Below are positions 34,979-44,124 of a stretch of DNA of 64,000 nucleotides, one piece after another. The notes under the pieces were generated by a model. That model made no database searches. It was given only the letters and a program-made list of their open reading frames with translations, and had not been told where the DNA came from. The position numbers and the translations under genes were made by a program. Source of the stretch: Flavobacteriales bacterium (GTDB taxonomy: Bacteria > Bacteroidota > Bacteroidia > Flavobacteriales_F > PHOS-HE28); assembly GCA_020852835.1 (NCBI GenBank), contig JADZAC010000053.1:1-64000 (forward strand), read 5' to 3'. The number at the start of each line of letters is the position of its first letter. Positions within the stretch are counted from its first letter, which is position 1.

Positions 34979-37366
34979 CTACTGCACCACCCGCAACTTC
35001 GCGAAGCGCAACAGCAGTTGCTTCTGACCCGCTGCGGGGAAGAAGATGGTGGCTTTCTGGTCCGGTGGGGCTCCTTCCACCTTTACCACCTTGCCCTTTC
35101 CGAATTTTTCGTGTTCCACGGTAACACCCTCCTGCAGGTCTTCCGGCGTGGCGAAGCCCAAGGTGGCCGTAGCCTCCAGAGGTTTTCCGGCCGGGGTGAT
35201 CCGCTTCAGGTTGGGCCTGCCCGCCGGGGAAGGAGCGGCCGGCGCCCGTTCCGTGAAGGAGCGTCGTTGTTGCGACGGGGCTGCTGGCCGGGGCGCAAAG
35301 CCGTTGCGCTCGGCAAATGAAGGTCCGCGGCTGAAGCTGTGCAGCTCGCTGCGGCCGGGCAGTTGCAGGTACTTCGCATCGATCTCCTGGATGAAGCGGC
35401 TGGGCTCGGCGCCTTGCAGGGTGCCCCACTTGTAGCGGCTTACGGCATAGCTCAGCGTGCAGCGTTTTTCCGCACGCGTGATGGCCACGTAGAACAAGCG
35501 GCGCTCTTCCTCCAGTTCGGCGCGGCTGTTCATGGCCATCATGTTGGGGAAGAGGTTCTCCTCCAGGCCCACGATGTATACATACGGGAACTCCAGGCCC
35601 TTGGCGCTGTGGATGGTCATCAGGCTCACGCGGTCCTGGTCGTTGGGGTCGTCGTTGTCGGCATCGGTGAGCAGGGCCACATCGATCAGGAAGTCCGGCA
35701 GGGTGCGCAGCACGGGTGCGCCGTCGGCATCGGGGTCGGCACCGGGTTCGGTGGCTCCGCCGCCACTTTCGGGGTTGCTGAATTCCTTCATGCCGTTCAG
35801 CAGGCCCTGGATGTTCTCAAACCGGCTTACGCCCTCCGGTGTCTTGTCGGCGAAGAGGTCCTGCAGCAGGCCGGTGGTGCGCGCGATGTACTCGCCCAGT
35901 TCATAGGCGCTGCGCGTGTCCAGCATGGTCTGGAAGCTGCGCACCATCATCACGAAGTTGGCCACCTTGGTCCGCAAGCCTTGGTGCAGGTCCAGTTCAC
36001 CGAGGTGCCCGATGATGGTGTCCCACAGGCTTTTTTCATGCTGTCCGGCCACCACCGTCAGCTTGTCGATGGTGCTTTGGCCGATGCCGCGCGCCGGGTA
36101 GTTGATGATGCGCTTGAGGGCCTCGTCGTCGTTGGGGTTGCAGGTGAGGCGGAAGTAGGCGATCAGGTCCTTGATCTCCTTGCGTTGGTAGAAGCTCAGC
36201 CCGCCGTAGATGCGGTAGGGGATGTTCATTTTCCGCAGGGCTTCCTCCATGCTGCGGCTCTGGGCATTGGTGCGGTACAGGATGGCGAAGTCCTTGTTGT
36301 GCAGCTGCCCGTGCATCCTGGTGCTGAAGATGTCATCCGCCACGAAGCGCCCCTCCTCGTTGTCTCCCGGGCTGCGGTTCACCACTAGCGGCGCGCCTTC
36401 CGGGTTTTCGGTCCACACGGTCTTGTCCAAGCGCTCCCGGTTTTTTTCGATCAGGCTGTTGGCGGCGCCTACGATGTTCTTGGTGCTGCGGTAGTTCTGT
36501 TCCAGCTTGAAGACACGGTGCTCCGGGTAGTCGGTCTTGAAGTTGAGGATGTTGTGGATGTTGGCGCCGCGGAAGGCGTAGATACTTTGGCTGTCGTCGC
36601 CCACCACGGTGAGGTTCTGGTGGCGTGCGGCCATGGTGCGCACAATGTTGTACTGGGCCAGGTTGGTGTCCTGGTACTCGTCCACCAAAATGTACTGGAA
36701 GCGCTGCTGGTACTTCAGCATCACGTCCGGATGGTCGCGGAAGAGGATATTGGTGAGGTAGAGCAGGTCGTCAAAATCCATGGCGCCGGCGCGGTAGCAG
36801 CGCGCGGCGTACTGCTGGTAGATGGTGCCGATGTGCGGGCGCAAGTTGGCCGCATCACTGGCCATCAACTCGGTGTTGGCCAGGTATTCCTTGGGGCCGA
36901 TCAGGTTGTTCTTGGCAATGCTGATGCGCCCGTGTACTTGGTTGGCCTTGTACAGCTTGTCGTCTAGCTGCAGCTCTTTCACAATGGCGCGGATCACCGA
37001 GCGGCTGTCGTCGGTGTCGTAGATAGTGAAGTCCTTGGGGTAGCCCAGCTTGTCGGCCTCGGCGCGCAGGATGCGTGCGAAGACACTGTGAAAAGTGCCC
37101 ATCCACAGGTTGCGGGCCTCGGTGCCCATGCCGGGCACGTCGGCGAGCAGCTTGGCGATGCGCTCCTTCATTTCCTTGGCGGCCTTGTTGGTGAAGGTGA
37201 GCGCCAGGATGCGGAAGGCGTCCACGCCCTTCTCCATCAGGCGGGCGATGCGCACGGTGAGCACCTTGGTCTTGCCGCTGCCGGCGCCGGCGATCACCAT
37301 GGTGGGGCCGTCGGTGGCTTCCACGGCGGCGCGCTGGGCGGAATTGAGTCCTTGCAGAATGTCCAT
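34979..37366 (-). CDS. UvrD/PcrA-type DNA helicase
   Basis: A 795-residue SF1A helicase that unwinds DNA 3' to 5' in repair and replication restart. Walker A GAGSGKT is at 27-33; motif Ia LTFTNKAAKEMKERI follows; motif II LVDEYQDTN; motif III VGDDSQSIYAFRGA; motif IV FKLEQNYRST; motif V VSLMTIHSAKGLEFPYVYIVG; motif VI EEERRLFYVAITRAEK. The C-terminus (HEKFGKGKVVKVEG) is the Tudor-like RNA polymerase-binding domain of PcrA/UvrD. A Pro/Ala-rich linker of about 60 residues precedes it. A TACCTTCG box lies 9 bases before the start. Confidence 0.95.
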   Translation of the reverse strand: MDILQGLNSAQRAAVEATDGPTMVIAGAGSGKTKVLTVRIARLMEKGVDAFRILALTFTNKAAKEMKERIAKLLADVPGMGTEARNLWMGTFHSVFARILRAEADKLGYPKDFTIYDTDDSRSVIRAIVKELQLDDKLYKANQVHGRISIAKNNLIGPKEYLANTELMASDAANLRPHIGTIYQQYAARCYRAGAMDFDDLLYLTNILFRDHPDVMLKYQQRFQYILVDEYQDTNLAQYNIVRTMAARHQNLTVVGDDSQSIYAFRGANIHNILNFKTDYPEHRVFKLEQNYRSTKNIVGAANSLIEKNRERLDKTVWTENPEGAPLVVNRSPGDNEEGRFVADDIFSTRMHGQLHNKDFAILYRTNAQSRSMEEALRKMNIPYRIYGGLSFYQRKEIKDLIAYFRLTCNPNDDEALKRIINYPARGIGQSTIDKLTVVAGQHEKSLWDTIIGHLGELDLHQGLRTKVANFVMMVRSFQTMLDTRSAYELGEYIARTTGLLQDLFADKTPEGVSRFENIQGLLNGMKEFSNPESGGGATEPGADPDADGAPVLRTLPDFLIDVALLTDADNDDPNDQDRVSLMTIHSAKGLEFPYVYIVGLEENLFPNMMAMNSRAELEEERRLFYVAITRAEKRCTLSYAVSRYKWGTLQGAEPSRFIQEIDAKYLQLPGRSELHSFSRGPSFAERNGFAPRPAAPSQQRRSFTERAPAAPSPAGRPNLKRITPAGKPLEATATLGFATPEDLQEGVTVEHEKFGKGKVVKVEGAPPDQKATIFFPAAGQKQLLLRFAKLRVVQ

Positions 37367-37375
37367 GGGAGGTTG

Positions 37376-37383
37376 CGAAGGTA
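37376..37383 (-). promoter_or_regulatory. Candidate -7 box for the helicase
   Basis: Minus-strand TACCTTCG, TAnnTTCG form, ends 9 bases before the ATG. Confidence 0.45.
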
Positions 37384-37505
37384 GCCCGGCCCATCGGGGT
37401 TGCCGGGGCGGATTATCAACAGATGGGGAGCGGCAGCCCGTTTGCCCGGGGGAAGGCGCGCGGGCGTGCCCGGCACGGCATCAGTCAGGATCATATTGTG
37501 GCACT

Positions 37506-37530
37506 CATAAAATATGTATCATAAAATATG
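37506..37530. repeat. Direct repeat CATAAAATATG with 14-base period
   Basis: Two exact 11-base copies (37506-37516 and 37520-37530) separated by TAT lie in an A+T-rich patch upstream of the ATPase promoter, centred about 45 bases ahead of its -7 box. They resemble a paired binding site for a regulator. No similar repeat was noticed elsewhere in the window. Confidence 0.7.
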
Positions 37531-37558
37531 AAGCATATAAGCAGCGACATAAAGCACG

Positions 37559-37566
37559 TACATTTG
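37559..37566 (+). promoter_or_regulatory. -7 box of the ATPase gene, leaderless spacing
   Basis: TACATTTG is an exact TAnnTTTG and is followed by GGCC and the ATG. The same octamer serves rpsL at 40071-40078. Confidence 0.55.
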
Positions 37567-37570
37567 GGCC

Positions 37571-38686
37571 ATGGAGGAAGACGACAACCCCTTTCTGCTC
37601 CAGGGCTATGCAGGGGCCGGTACCTTCTGCGACCGGGCGGGTGAAACGGCCGCCTTGCGGGAGGCCATGGCCAACCAGCGCAACGTCACGATCATTTCGC
37701 TGCGCCGCCTGGGCAAAACGGCCCTGCTGCGGCACTTCTTCGCCAACCAGCGCAAGTTCACCCCCGTCTTCGTGGACCTGTACCGCACCACGGACCAGCA
37801 GGGCATGGTGCTGCGCATCGTGCAGGAAGCGGTGCGCACGCTGGGCAAGCCCACGGGTTCGTTGCTGAGGGATGTGGCGCAGGCCATGCGCTCCATGGAG
37901 TTCAGTCTGGGCATCGACGCCATCACCGGCATGCCCGAGCTGGGCGTCTCCATCCGGCCGGGCAAGCCGCAGGTCGTGGCGTTGGATGAGCTTTTCCGGT
38001 ACCTGGAGCGGCAACGAAAGCCGGTTGTCATTGCGCTGGATGAATTCCAGCAGATCACCGGGTATCCGGAGCGGAACACAGAGGCCTTGCTGCGCGAACA
38101 GGTGCAGAAGCTGCGCAACGTGCAGTTCATCTTCTCAGGCAGCGACCGCCGCATGATGCAGGCCATCTTCGCCGACGGCAAGCGCCCCTTCTTCCAAGCC
38201 ACGGAGCCCATGTACCTGGGGCCGATCCCCGAAGATGCCTACACGGAGTTCATCCAGCGGCATTTCAAGGCGGGCAGGCGGCGCATCGATCAAGCCGTGG
38301 TCAGGGACGGGCTGTCCTGGTGCCGCCGCCATACCTATTACGTGCAGTACCTCTTCAACAGGATCTGGTCCACTGGCAACCGCCAAGTGGGACCGGCCGA
38401 CCTGGAGCGGACGAAGGCGAGCATCCTCAAGGAGCGCGCGCCGGAATACATGACGCTGCAACGCCTGCTCAGCCCCAACCAGGCGGCGCTGCTTACCGCG
38501 ATCGCCAAGGAGGGCGGGGTAAAGGCCCCCACGGCCATGCAGTTCGTGCAGAAACACCGGCTCAGTGCCTTGAGCACGGTGCGGCAAAGCTTGGGCGTGC
38601 TGGTGGAGAAGGAATTGGTGTACCAGGCTGAAGGGGTATACGGCGTTACCGATGTGTTCCTAGGGCACTGGCTGGCCGAAGCGTGA
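37571..38686 (+). CDS. Stand-alone AAA/STAND-like P-loop ATPase
   Basis: A 371-residue protein of the AAA_ATPase group often found as single genes in archaea and Bacteroidota. The Walker A is SLRRLGKT (43-50), of the loose SPRRxGKT type; Walker B is VVIALDEFQQI (152-162); the sensor segment is FIFSGSDRRMM (about 190-200). The C-terminal 80 residues (LSPNQAALLTAIAKEGGV to GVYGVTDVFLGHWL) form a winged helix. These proteins are suspected regulators or defence/toxin-linked ATPases, with no assigned role. Its A+T-rich upstream region, lone state and the Fic-fold neighbour suggest an accessory locus. Confidence 0.82.
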   Translation: MEEDDNPFLLQGYAGAGTFCDRAGETAALREAMANQRNVTIISLRRLGKTALLRHFFANQRKFTPVFVDLYRTTDQQGMVLRIVQEAVRTLGKPTGSLLRDVAQAMRSMEFSLGIDAITGMPELGVSIRPGKPQVVALDELFRYLERQRKPVVIALDEFQQITGYPERNTEALLREQVQKLRNVQFIFSGSDRRMMQAIFADGKRPFFQATEPMYLGPIPEDAYTEFIQRHFKAGRRRIDQAVVRDGLSWCRRHTYYVQYLFNRIWSTGNRQVGPADLERTKASILKERAPEYMTLQRLLSPNQAALLTAIAKEGGVKAPTAMQFVQKHRLSALSTVRQSLGVLVEKELVYQAEGVYGVTDVFLGHWLAEA

Positions 38687-38694
38687 CCTTTCCT

Positions 38695-38717
38695 CGCCCG
38701 CGTTTGCAACGCGGGCG
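38695..38717 (+). terminator. Hairpin terminator after the ATPase
   Basis: CGCCCGCGTT pairs with AACGCGGGCG across TGC, 8 bases after the stop, with TTTTTTT ten bases further on. Its core GTTTGCAACGCGG recurs in the palindrome at 38838. Confidence 0.7.
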
Positions 38718-38837
38718 ATCACAACCCGTTTTTTTCAACGACCATAGCTCCTTCACGCGCCTGCTTATGCACGCGTTCGGGAGTGGAACAAGCAGGCAGT
38801 GGCCCAATGTGCGTGCTGCAAGCGCGCCTCGATCTTA

Positions 38838-38858
38838 GTCCGTTTTGCAAACGCGGAC
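38838..38858. repeat. Second palindrome related to the ATPase terminator
   Basis: GTCCG...CGGAC with inner TTT/AAA pairing across TGC and a two-base bulge. It shares the core TTTGCAA-ACGCGG with the hairpin at 38695-38717. GCCTGCTT (38759-38766) pairs with AAGCAGGC (38790-38797) between them. The 192-base gap is thus almost wholly palindromic. Confidence 0.6.
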
Positions 38859-38878
38859 GAGTGTGGTTGGCCCAAGGG

Positions 38879-39865
38879 TCATTCTGCTACGGGCCAATAG
38901 CTGGCCACCCTGCCGGTACCGGCGCGGTTGATCCGTCCTTGGGCCACTGCCTCGGCCAGGTCGCGGCTGGCGGTGGCCGTGGAGAGCTCGGGGAACATGC
39001 GGCGGTAATCCTTGCGGGTGAACTGTCCGATATTCCTGGCCAGCAGGAAGACGGATATCCTGTCGGTGGCGGCGAGCATGGGCCGTTGCCGGCTGAGCAG
39101 TTCATGCAGGGCTTCATCGATGCGCTCCATCATGAAGGTGATAAAGCCGCCACAATCCTCCTGGCGGTCGGCCATGTCCAAGGCGGCATAGTAGGCAGCT
39201 TTGTGCTGCAGGATGAACCCTTCTATGGGCAGGAAGGAAAACACGGGCCACTGCTGGGTGAGCATCAGCTTCTGCCAAAGGCGCGCGATCCGGCCGTTGC
39301 CGGCGGTGAAGGGCCGTAACTGGACCAGGCCGTGGTGAAGCACGCAGCTGATGAGCAGCAGCGGGGCCTCGTCATTTTCGGCAAAGTGCAACAATTGCTC
39401 CACCTGGCTGGAGATGTTTCCGCCGACCGCCCTGCGGCGCCCCGGCCGGTCGCCATAGATCACTTCCAGGGGGCCGGTGCGGTACTGCCCAGGGTCCAAC
39501 GCCAGCCCGTGCATCAGTTCGCCGTGGGCCAGGCGGAGGTCCTGGCCGGAGAAGGGGTCCAAACGGGCGAGCAGATCATAAAGCCGGATGGTGTTCATCA
39601 CCTCGCGCTCAGCACTGTTGGAGGCATCGGGCAAGCGGCCGGCGAGCAGTTGGGCCAGGGTGTGGCGGTCCAAGGGGTTGTCTTCCAGGGCCAGGGTGGC
39701 GTGGATGGTGCTGACGCGGTGGGCGCGCCGCAGTTCGGGTGCGGGGTGATGCAGGTGGGCGGCGTTCACCTCGCCCAACCGCTCGCTGATGGAAGCCAGC
39801 AAGGAGAGGGTGCGGGGGGTAATGGAATAGGAGGTGAGGTTCACAATGATGTCATTTGATGCCAT
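38879..39865 (-). CDS. Fic-domain protein with degenerate active site
   Basis: A 328-residue protein with the full Fic architecture: N-terminal helical cap, inhibitory-helix-like segment TLALEDN (57-63), Fic core, and the neighbouring RLWQKLML and FLPIEGFI segments typical of the HPFSDGNGRTARLWQ subgroup; a winged helix ends the chain. Fic enzymes normally attach AMP (or other groups) to proteins through the His of HPFxDGNGR. Here that motif reads RPFTAGNGR (184-192): His is Arg (codon CGG) and the acid is Ala (GCC). Transfer activity is unlikely unless the chemistry is altered. The ATG abuts a TACCTTTG box with no spacing. Confidence 0.88.
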   Translation of the reverse strand: MASNDIIVNLTSYSITPRTLSLLASISERLGEVNAAHLHHPAPELRRAHRVSTIHATLALEDNPLDRHTLAQLLAGRLPDASNSAEREVMNTIRLYDLLARLDPFSGQDLRLAHGELMHGLALDPGQYRTGPLEVIYGDRPGRRRAVGGNISSQVEQLLHFAENDEAPLLLISCVLHHGLVQLRPFTAGNGRIARLWQKLMLTQQWPVFSFLPIEGFILQHKAAYYAALDMADRQEDCGGFITFMMERIDEALHELLSRQRPMLAATDRISVFLLARNIGQFTRKDYRRMFPELSTATASRDLAEAVAQGRINRAGTGRVASYWPVAE

Positions 39866-39873
39866 CAAAGGTA
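39866..39873 (-). promoter_or_regulatory. TACCTTTG box directly adjoining the Fic start
   Basis: Minus-strand TACCTTTG ends on the base before the ATG. If used, transcription would begin inside the first codons; a GTG eight codons in could then serve as start, or the box is not the real one. Confidence 0.35.
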
Positions 39874-40048
39874 TGGATCGGGAAGATGTTGGCAACTTGG
39901 GCAGCCTGCTTGTTGCGGACCCATGGCCATGGTTGGTCGGGTGAATTGTGCAGTAATACCAATGGTTTCGGAAGGTTTTGGAACGTTGTTTGACAAGGAG
40001 GTGCACGTCGGATCTTGGGGGTGCGTGGAGTATTTTGCTCAACAGGTG

Positions 40049-40078
40049 TTGGTTGAAAGGTTGGAAAAGCTACATTTG
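40049..40078 (+). promoter_or_regulatory. Promoter of the str-S10-spc-alpha cluster
   Basis: TTGG (40049-40052), 18 bases, then TACATTTG (40071-40078), an exact -7 box. It is 63 bases before rpsL. The 170 bases between the Fic promoter candidate and this point hold no other feature I can name. Confidence 0.65.
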
Positions 40079-40141
40079 CAGCCCGAATTTCGCCGCCCAG
40101 AGGAAAGCGGTTCGGCAGATAAACAGGAAAGACGGAGCTTC

Positions 40142-40540
40142 ATGCCAACGATCCAACAGTTGATCCGGAAAGGTCGCAAGACCCCCACCTTCAAGAGCAA
40201 GTCGGTTGCCTTGGCCGAGTGCCCACAACGCCGCGGTGTATGCACCAAGGTGTACACCACCACGCCGAAGAAGCCGAACTCGGCGCTTCGCAAGGTAGCC
40301 AAGGTGCGCTTGTCGAACAAGATGGAGGTGATCGCCTACATCGGTGGTGAGGGCCACAACCTGCAGGAGCACAGCATTGTGCTTGTGCGCGGGGGCAGGG
40401 TAAAGGACCTGCCCGGCGTGAAATACCACATTGTTCGCGGGGTGCTGGACACCTCCGGGGTGGAAGGCCGCAACCAGCGCCGCAGCAAATACGGCACCAA
40501 GCGCAAGAAGGAAGGAGCCAAGGGTGCCGCCAAGAAGTAA
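40142..40540 (+). CDS. rpsL: 30S ribosomal protein S12
   Basis: S12 lies in the decoding centre. The 132-residue protein begins [24 protein letters not shown] contains K43, and [15 protein letters not shown] contains K88 and D89 (the site methylthiolated in E. coli). Both lysines are the streptomycin-sensitive residues. The Lys/Ala-rich C-terminus is slightly long. The ATG is the family start; 73 open codons upstream are disregarded as they cross the promoter. First gene of the cluster. Confidence 0.98.
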   Translation: MPTIQQLIRKGRKTPTFKSKSVALAECPQRRGVCTKVYTTTPKKPNSALRKVAKVRLSNKMEVIAYIGGEGHNLQEHSIVLVRGGRVKDLPGVKYHIVRGVLDTSGVEGRNQRRSKYGTKRKKEGAKGAAKK

Positions 40541-40558
40541 TCGAACGGAGCAAGCCAG

Positions 40559-41023
40559 ATGCGTAAAAAAGCAGCCAAGCACACCACGCTTCCCGACCCC
40601 AAGTTCGGGGAGGTACAGGTGACCAAGTTCGTGAATAACCTGATGTACGACGGCAAGAAGAGCAAGTCGTTCGACATCTTCTACGGCGCCCTCGACCTGG
40701 TGAGCGAGAAGAGCGGGGAGGAGGGCCTGGAGGTCTTCCGCAAGGCGCTCGCCAATGTCACCCCCCAAGTGGAGGTGCGCAGCCGCCGGGTGGGCGGGGC
40801 CAACTTCCAGATCCCCCAGCCCGTGCGCGAAAACCGCAAGGAGAGCCTGGCCATGAAATGGCTGATCGGCTACAGCCGCAAGCGCAACGAGCGCAGCATG
40901 GAGCAGCGCTTGGCCAACGAGATCATGGCCGCCGCCAAGGAAGAGGGGGCCGCATTCAAAAAGAAGGAGGAAGTGCACAAGATGGCCGAGGCCAACAAGG
41001 CCTTCAGCCACTTCCGCTTCTGA
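40559..41023 (+). CDS. rpsG: 30S ribosomal protein S7
   Basis: S7 nucleates assembly of the small-subunit head and contacts E-site tRNA. Its 154 residues are of normal length, opening [17 protein letters not shown], with [16 protein letters not shown] and a C-terminal helix ending AFSHFRF. It is 18 bases after rpsL and 33 before fusA. Confidence 0.98.
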   Translation: MRKKAAKHTTLPDPKFGEVQVTKFVNNLMYDGKKSKSFDIFYGALDLVSEKSGEEGLEVFRKALANVTPQVEVRSRRVGGANFQIPQPVRENRKESLAMKWLIGYSRKRNERSMEQRLANEIMAAAKEEGAAFKKKEEVHKMAEANKAFSHFRF

Positions 41024-41056
41024 ACCAGGTAACGCAACGCGAAGGGAGACCCAACA

Positions 41057-43162
41057 ATGGCCCGCGACCTTAAACTCACGCGCAACATCGGCATCATGGC
41101 GCACATAGATGCCGGCAAGACGACCACGTCTGAGCGCATTCTGTATTACACCGGCCTCACCCACAAGCTGGGCGAGGTGCACGATGGCGCCGCCACCATG
41201 GACTGGATGGCCCAGGAGCAGGAGCGGGGCATCACCATCACCAGTGCTGCGACCACCACCTACTGGAACTACCGCGGCAACAAGTACAAGATCAACCTGA
41301 TCGACACGCCGGGCCACGTGGACTTCACCGTGGAGGTGGAGCGCAGCCTGCGCGTGCTGGACGGCGCCGTGGCCCTGTTCTGCGCAGTGGGCGGCGTGGA
41401 GCCCCAGAGCGAGACCGTATGGCGCCAGGCCAACAAGTACAAGGTGCCCCGCATCGGCTTCGTGAACAAGATGGACCGCAGCGGCGCCGACTTCTTCCGC
41501 GTGGTGAGCCAGATCAAGGAGCGCCTGGGTGCCAAGCCCGTGCCCTTGCAGGTGCCCATCGGCGGCGAAGCCGAATTCAAGGGCGTGGTGGACCTGGTGA
41601 ACAACCGGGGCATGGTGTGGAACGAAGCGGACCAGGGCATGACCTGGACCGAAGTGCCCATTCCCGACGACCTGAAGGACAGCGTGAAGGAATGGCGCGA
41701 CAGCTTGATCGAGGCCGTTGCCGAGAGCGACGACAAGCTGATGGAGAAGTACTTCAATGATCCCGACAGCCTCACCGAGGCCGAGATCATGAATGCCATC
41801 CGGGTCAGTACCATCAACATGACCATCACCCCGGTGCTCTGCGGCTCCTCCTTCAAGAACAAGGGCGTGCAGACCATGCTGGATGCCGTGATGGCCTATC
41901 TGCCCAGCCCGATGGACATTGAAGCCGTGGTGGGCACGGACCCGGACTCGGGCGAGGAGATCATCCGCAAGCCCAGCGTGGACGAGCCCATGGCCTCCTT
42001 GGCGTTCAAGATCGCCACGGACCCCTTCGTGGGCCGCTTGGCCTTCTTCCGCTGCTACAGCGGCAAGGTGGATGCCGGCAGCTACGTGCAGAACATGCGC
42101 ACCGGGAAGAAGGAGCGGATCAGCCGCATCTTCCAGATGCACTCCAATAAGCAGAACCCCGTGGAGGTGATCGAGGCCGGTGACATCGGTGCCGCCGTGG
42201 GCTTCAAGGACATCCGCACGGGCGATACGCTCTGCGCCGAAGACAAGCAGATCATCCTCGAGAGCATGAGCTTCCCCGAGCCGGTGATCGGCATCGCCAT
42301 TGAGCCCAAGACCCAGGCCGACCTGGACAAGATGGGCCAGGCGCTGGCCAAGCTGGCCGAAGAGGACCCCACATTCAAGGTGGCCACCGATGATGAAACG
42401 GGCCAGACCGTGATCAGCGGCATGGGCGAACTGCACTTGGAGATCCTGGTGGACCGCATGAAGCGCGAGTTCAAGGTGGAGTGCAACCAAGGCGCGCCCC
42501 AGGTGAAATACAAAGAAGCGATCACCGGCAGCGTGGAGCACCGTGAACTGTACAAAAAGCAGACCGGTGGCCGCGGTAAGTTCGCCGACATCCACGTGAA
42601 GATCGAGCCCCAGACCGATGCCGAAAAGGTGGGCCTGGAGTTCATCGACGCCATCAAGGGCGGCGTGATCCCCAAGGAATTCATCCCCTCGGTGCAGAAA
42701 GGCTTCGCCGCCTCCTTGCAGAACGGGGTGCTGGCAGGCTACCCCATGGAGAGCCTGAAGGTGACCCTGTACGACGGCAGCTTCCACAACGTGGACTCCG
42801 ATGCGTTGAGCTTCGAGATCGCCGCCAAGAGCGCCTTCCGTACGGCCGTGCCCAAGTGCAAGCCGGTGCTGATGGAGCCGATCATGAAGATCGAGGTGAT
42901 CACCCCCGAGGAGAACATGGGCGACATCGTAGGCGACCTGAACCGTCGCCGGGGCCAGATCCAAGGCATGGAGGACCGCAGCGGGGCCAAAGCCGTGAAG
43001 GGTATTGTGCCCTTGAGCGAAATGTTCGGCTACGTCACCAGCCTGCGCACCCTGAGCTCCGGCCGCGCCAGCAGCACCATGGAATTCAGCCACTACGAGC
43101 AAGCCCCCAACAACATCACCGAGGCCGTGCTGGCCAAAGTGCGTGGTAAAGTATCAGCCTAA
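41057..43162 (+). CDS. fusA: Elongation factor G
   Basis: EF-G is the GTPase that drives translocation. The 701-residue protein has G1 AHIDAGKTT (15-23), the switch region [15 protein letters not shown]3 DTPGHVDF, G4 NKMDRSGAD, and domains II to V ending at the [18 protein letters not shown] segment typical of canonical EF-G. There is no sign of the EF-G2 variants. Unlike E. coli, tuf does not follow; rpsJ starts 17 bases on, linking the str and S10 groups. Confidence 0.98.
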   Translation: MARDLKLTRNIGIMAHIDAGKTTTSERILYYTGLTHKLGEVHDGAATMDWMAQEQERGITITSAATTTYWNYRGNKYKINLIDTPGHVDFTVEVERSLRVLDGAVALFCAVGGVEPQSETVWRQANKYKVPRIGFVNKMDRSGADFFRVVSQIKERLGAKPVPLQVPIGGEAEFKGVVDLVNNRGMVWNEADQGMTWTEVPIPDDLKDSVKEWRDSLIEAVAESDDKLMEKYFNDPDSLTEAEIMNAIRVSTINMTITPVLCGSSFKNKGVQTMLDAVMAYLPSPMDIEAVVGTDPDSGEEIIRKPSVDEPMASLAFKIATDPFVGRLAFFRCYSGKVDAGSYVQNMRTGKKERISRIFQMHSNKQNPVEVIEAGDIGAAVGFKDIRTGDTLCAEDKQIILESMSFPEPVIGIAIEPKTQADLDKMGQALAKLAEEDPTFKVATDDETGQTVISGMGELHLEILVDRMKREFKVECNQGAPQVKYKEAITGSVEHRELYKKQTGGRGKFADIHVKIEPQTDAEKVGLEFIDAIKGGVIPKEFIPSVQKGFAASLQNGVLAGYPMESLKVTLYDGSFHNVDSDALSFEIAAKSAFRTAVPKCKPVLMEPIMKIEVITPEENMGDIVGDLNRRRGQIQGMEDRSGAKAVKGIVPLSEMFGYVTSLRTLSSGRASSTMEFSHYEQAPNNITEAVLAKVRGKVSA

Positions 43163-43179
43163 GCAGACCCCCAAGCGAG

Positions 43180-43485
43180 ATGACCCAAAAGATCAGGATC
43201 AAGCTGCGGTCTTACGATCACAACTTGGTGGACAAGAGCGCCGAGAAGATCGTGAAGACGGTGAAGAGCACCGGAGCCGTTGTGAGCGGCCCCATCCCTT
43301 TGCCCACGCACAAGCGCATTTTCACGGTGCTGCGTTCACCCCACGTGAACAAGAAGGCCCGCGAGCAGTTCCAACTGTGCAGCTACAAGCGGTTGATGGA
43401 CATCTACAGCTCCAGCAGCAAGACCATCGACGCGCTGATGAAGCTTGAGCTGCCCAGCGGCGTGGACGTGGAGATCAAGGTCTGA
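43180..43485 (+). CDS. rpsJ: 30S ribosomal protein S10
   Basis: A 101-residue protein of the small-subunit head, which also acts as NusE in antitermination with Nus[25 protein letters not shown] opens the family fold, with [10 protein letters not shown] forming the loop and [10 protein letters not shown] the C-terminal helix. Full length. It is the first gene of the classical S10 group but has no separate promoter visible here. Confidence 0.98.
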   Translation: MTQKIRIKLRSYDHNLVDKSAEKIVKTVKSTGAVVSGPIPLPTHKRIFTVLRSPHVNKKAREQFQLCSYKRLMDIYSSSSKTIDALMKLELPSGVDVEIKV

Positions 43486-43505
43486 CCGGTTAACAAGACA
43501 AAGCG

Positions 43506-44123
43506 ATGAGCGGATTGATCGGAAAAAAGGTGGGGATGACCAGCCTCTACGATGCGGAGGGCAGCCTGTTGGGCTGCACCGTGCTGGAGGTGGGCCCCAA
43601 TGTGGTGACCCAGGTGAAGACCCTGGAGAAGGACGGCTACACGGCCGTGCAGCTCGGCTACGGCGAGCGCCGTGAGAAGAACACGCCGGCAGCGGCCATC
43701 GGCCACTTCAAGAAGGCCAATACCACCCCCAAGGTGAAGACCCACGAGTTCAAGGAATTCGAACAGGAGCTCAAGCAGGGCGACACCGTGGACATGGGGA
43801 TCTTTGAGGAGGGCAGCTACATCGCCGTTACCTCCACCAGCAAGGGCAAGGGTTTCCAGGGCGTGGTGAAGCGCCATGGCTTCTCGGGTGTGGGCGAAAG
43901 CACGCACGGCCAGCATGACCGCAGTCGCGCCCCCGGTTCCCTGGGCGGCTCCTCCACGCCTTCGCGCGTGTTCAAGGGCCTGCGCATGGCGGGCCGCACC
44001 GGTGGCGACAAGATCACCACGGAGAACCTGCGCGTGGTGAAGATCGACAAGGAAAAGAACCTCATGGTGGTCCACGGCTCCGTACCCGGCGCCAAGGGCA
44101 CCTATGTTATCCTCTGGAAGTAA
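43506..44123 (+). CDS. rplC: 50S ribosomal protein L3
   Basis: A 205-residue large-subunit assembly initiator whose long loop reaches the peptidyl transferase centre. GLIGKKVGMTSLYD at the N-terminus, KGKGFQGVVKRHGFSG and PGSLGGSSTPSRVFKGLRMAG in the loop are diagnostic. rplD follows after one base. Confidence 0.98.
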   Translation: MSGLIGKKVGMTSLYDAEGSLLGCTVLEVGPNVVTQVKTLEKDGYTAVQLGYGERREKNTPAAAIGHFKKANTTPKVKTHEFKEFEQELKQGDTVDMGIFEEGSYIAVTSTSKGKGFQGVVKRHGFSGVGESTHGQHDRSRAPGSLGGSSTPSRVFKGLRMAGRTGGDKITTENLRVVKIDKEKNLMVVHGSVPGAKGTYVILWK

Positions 44124-44124
44124 G

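Noticed and set aside
37506-37530. The direct repeats as a minimal CRISPR or iteron array
   Set aside because: Only two 11-base units, no spacers of constant length, no cas or rep gene near.
40070-43102. A 1010-codon open frame on the minus strand opposite rpsL-rpsG-fusA
   Set aside because: Its translation is rich in His, Gly, Leu and Ala without domains, and it is the antisense shadow of GC-rich conserved genes.
43163-43179. A missing tuf gene after fusA taken as a deletion
   Set aside because: Absence of tuf at this place is normal in Bacteroidota.
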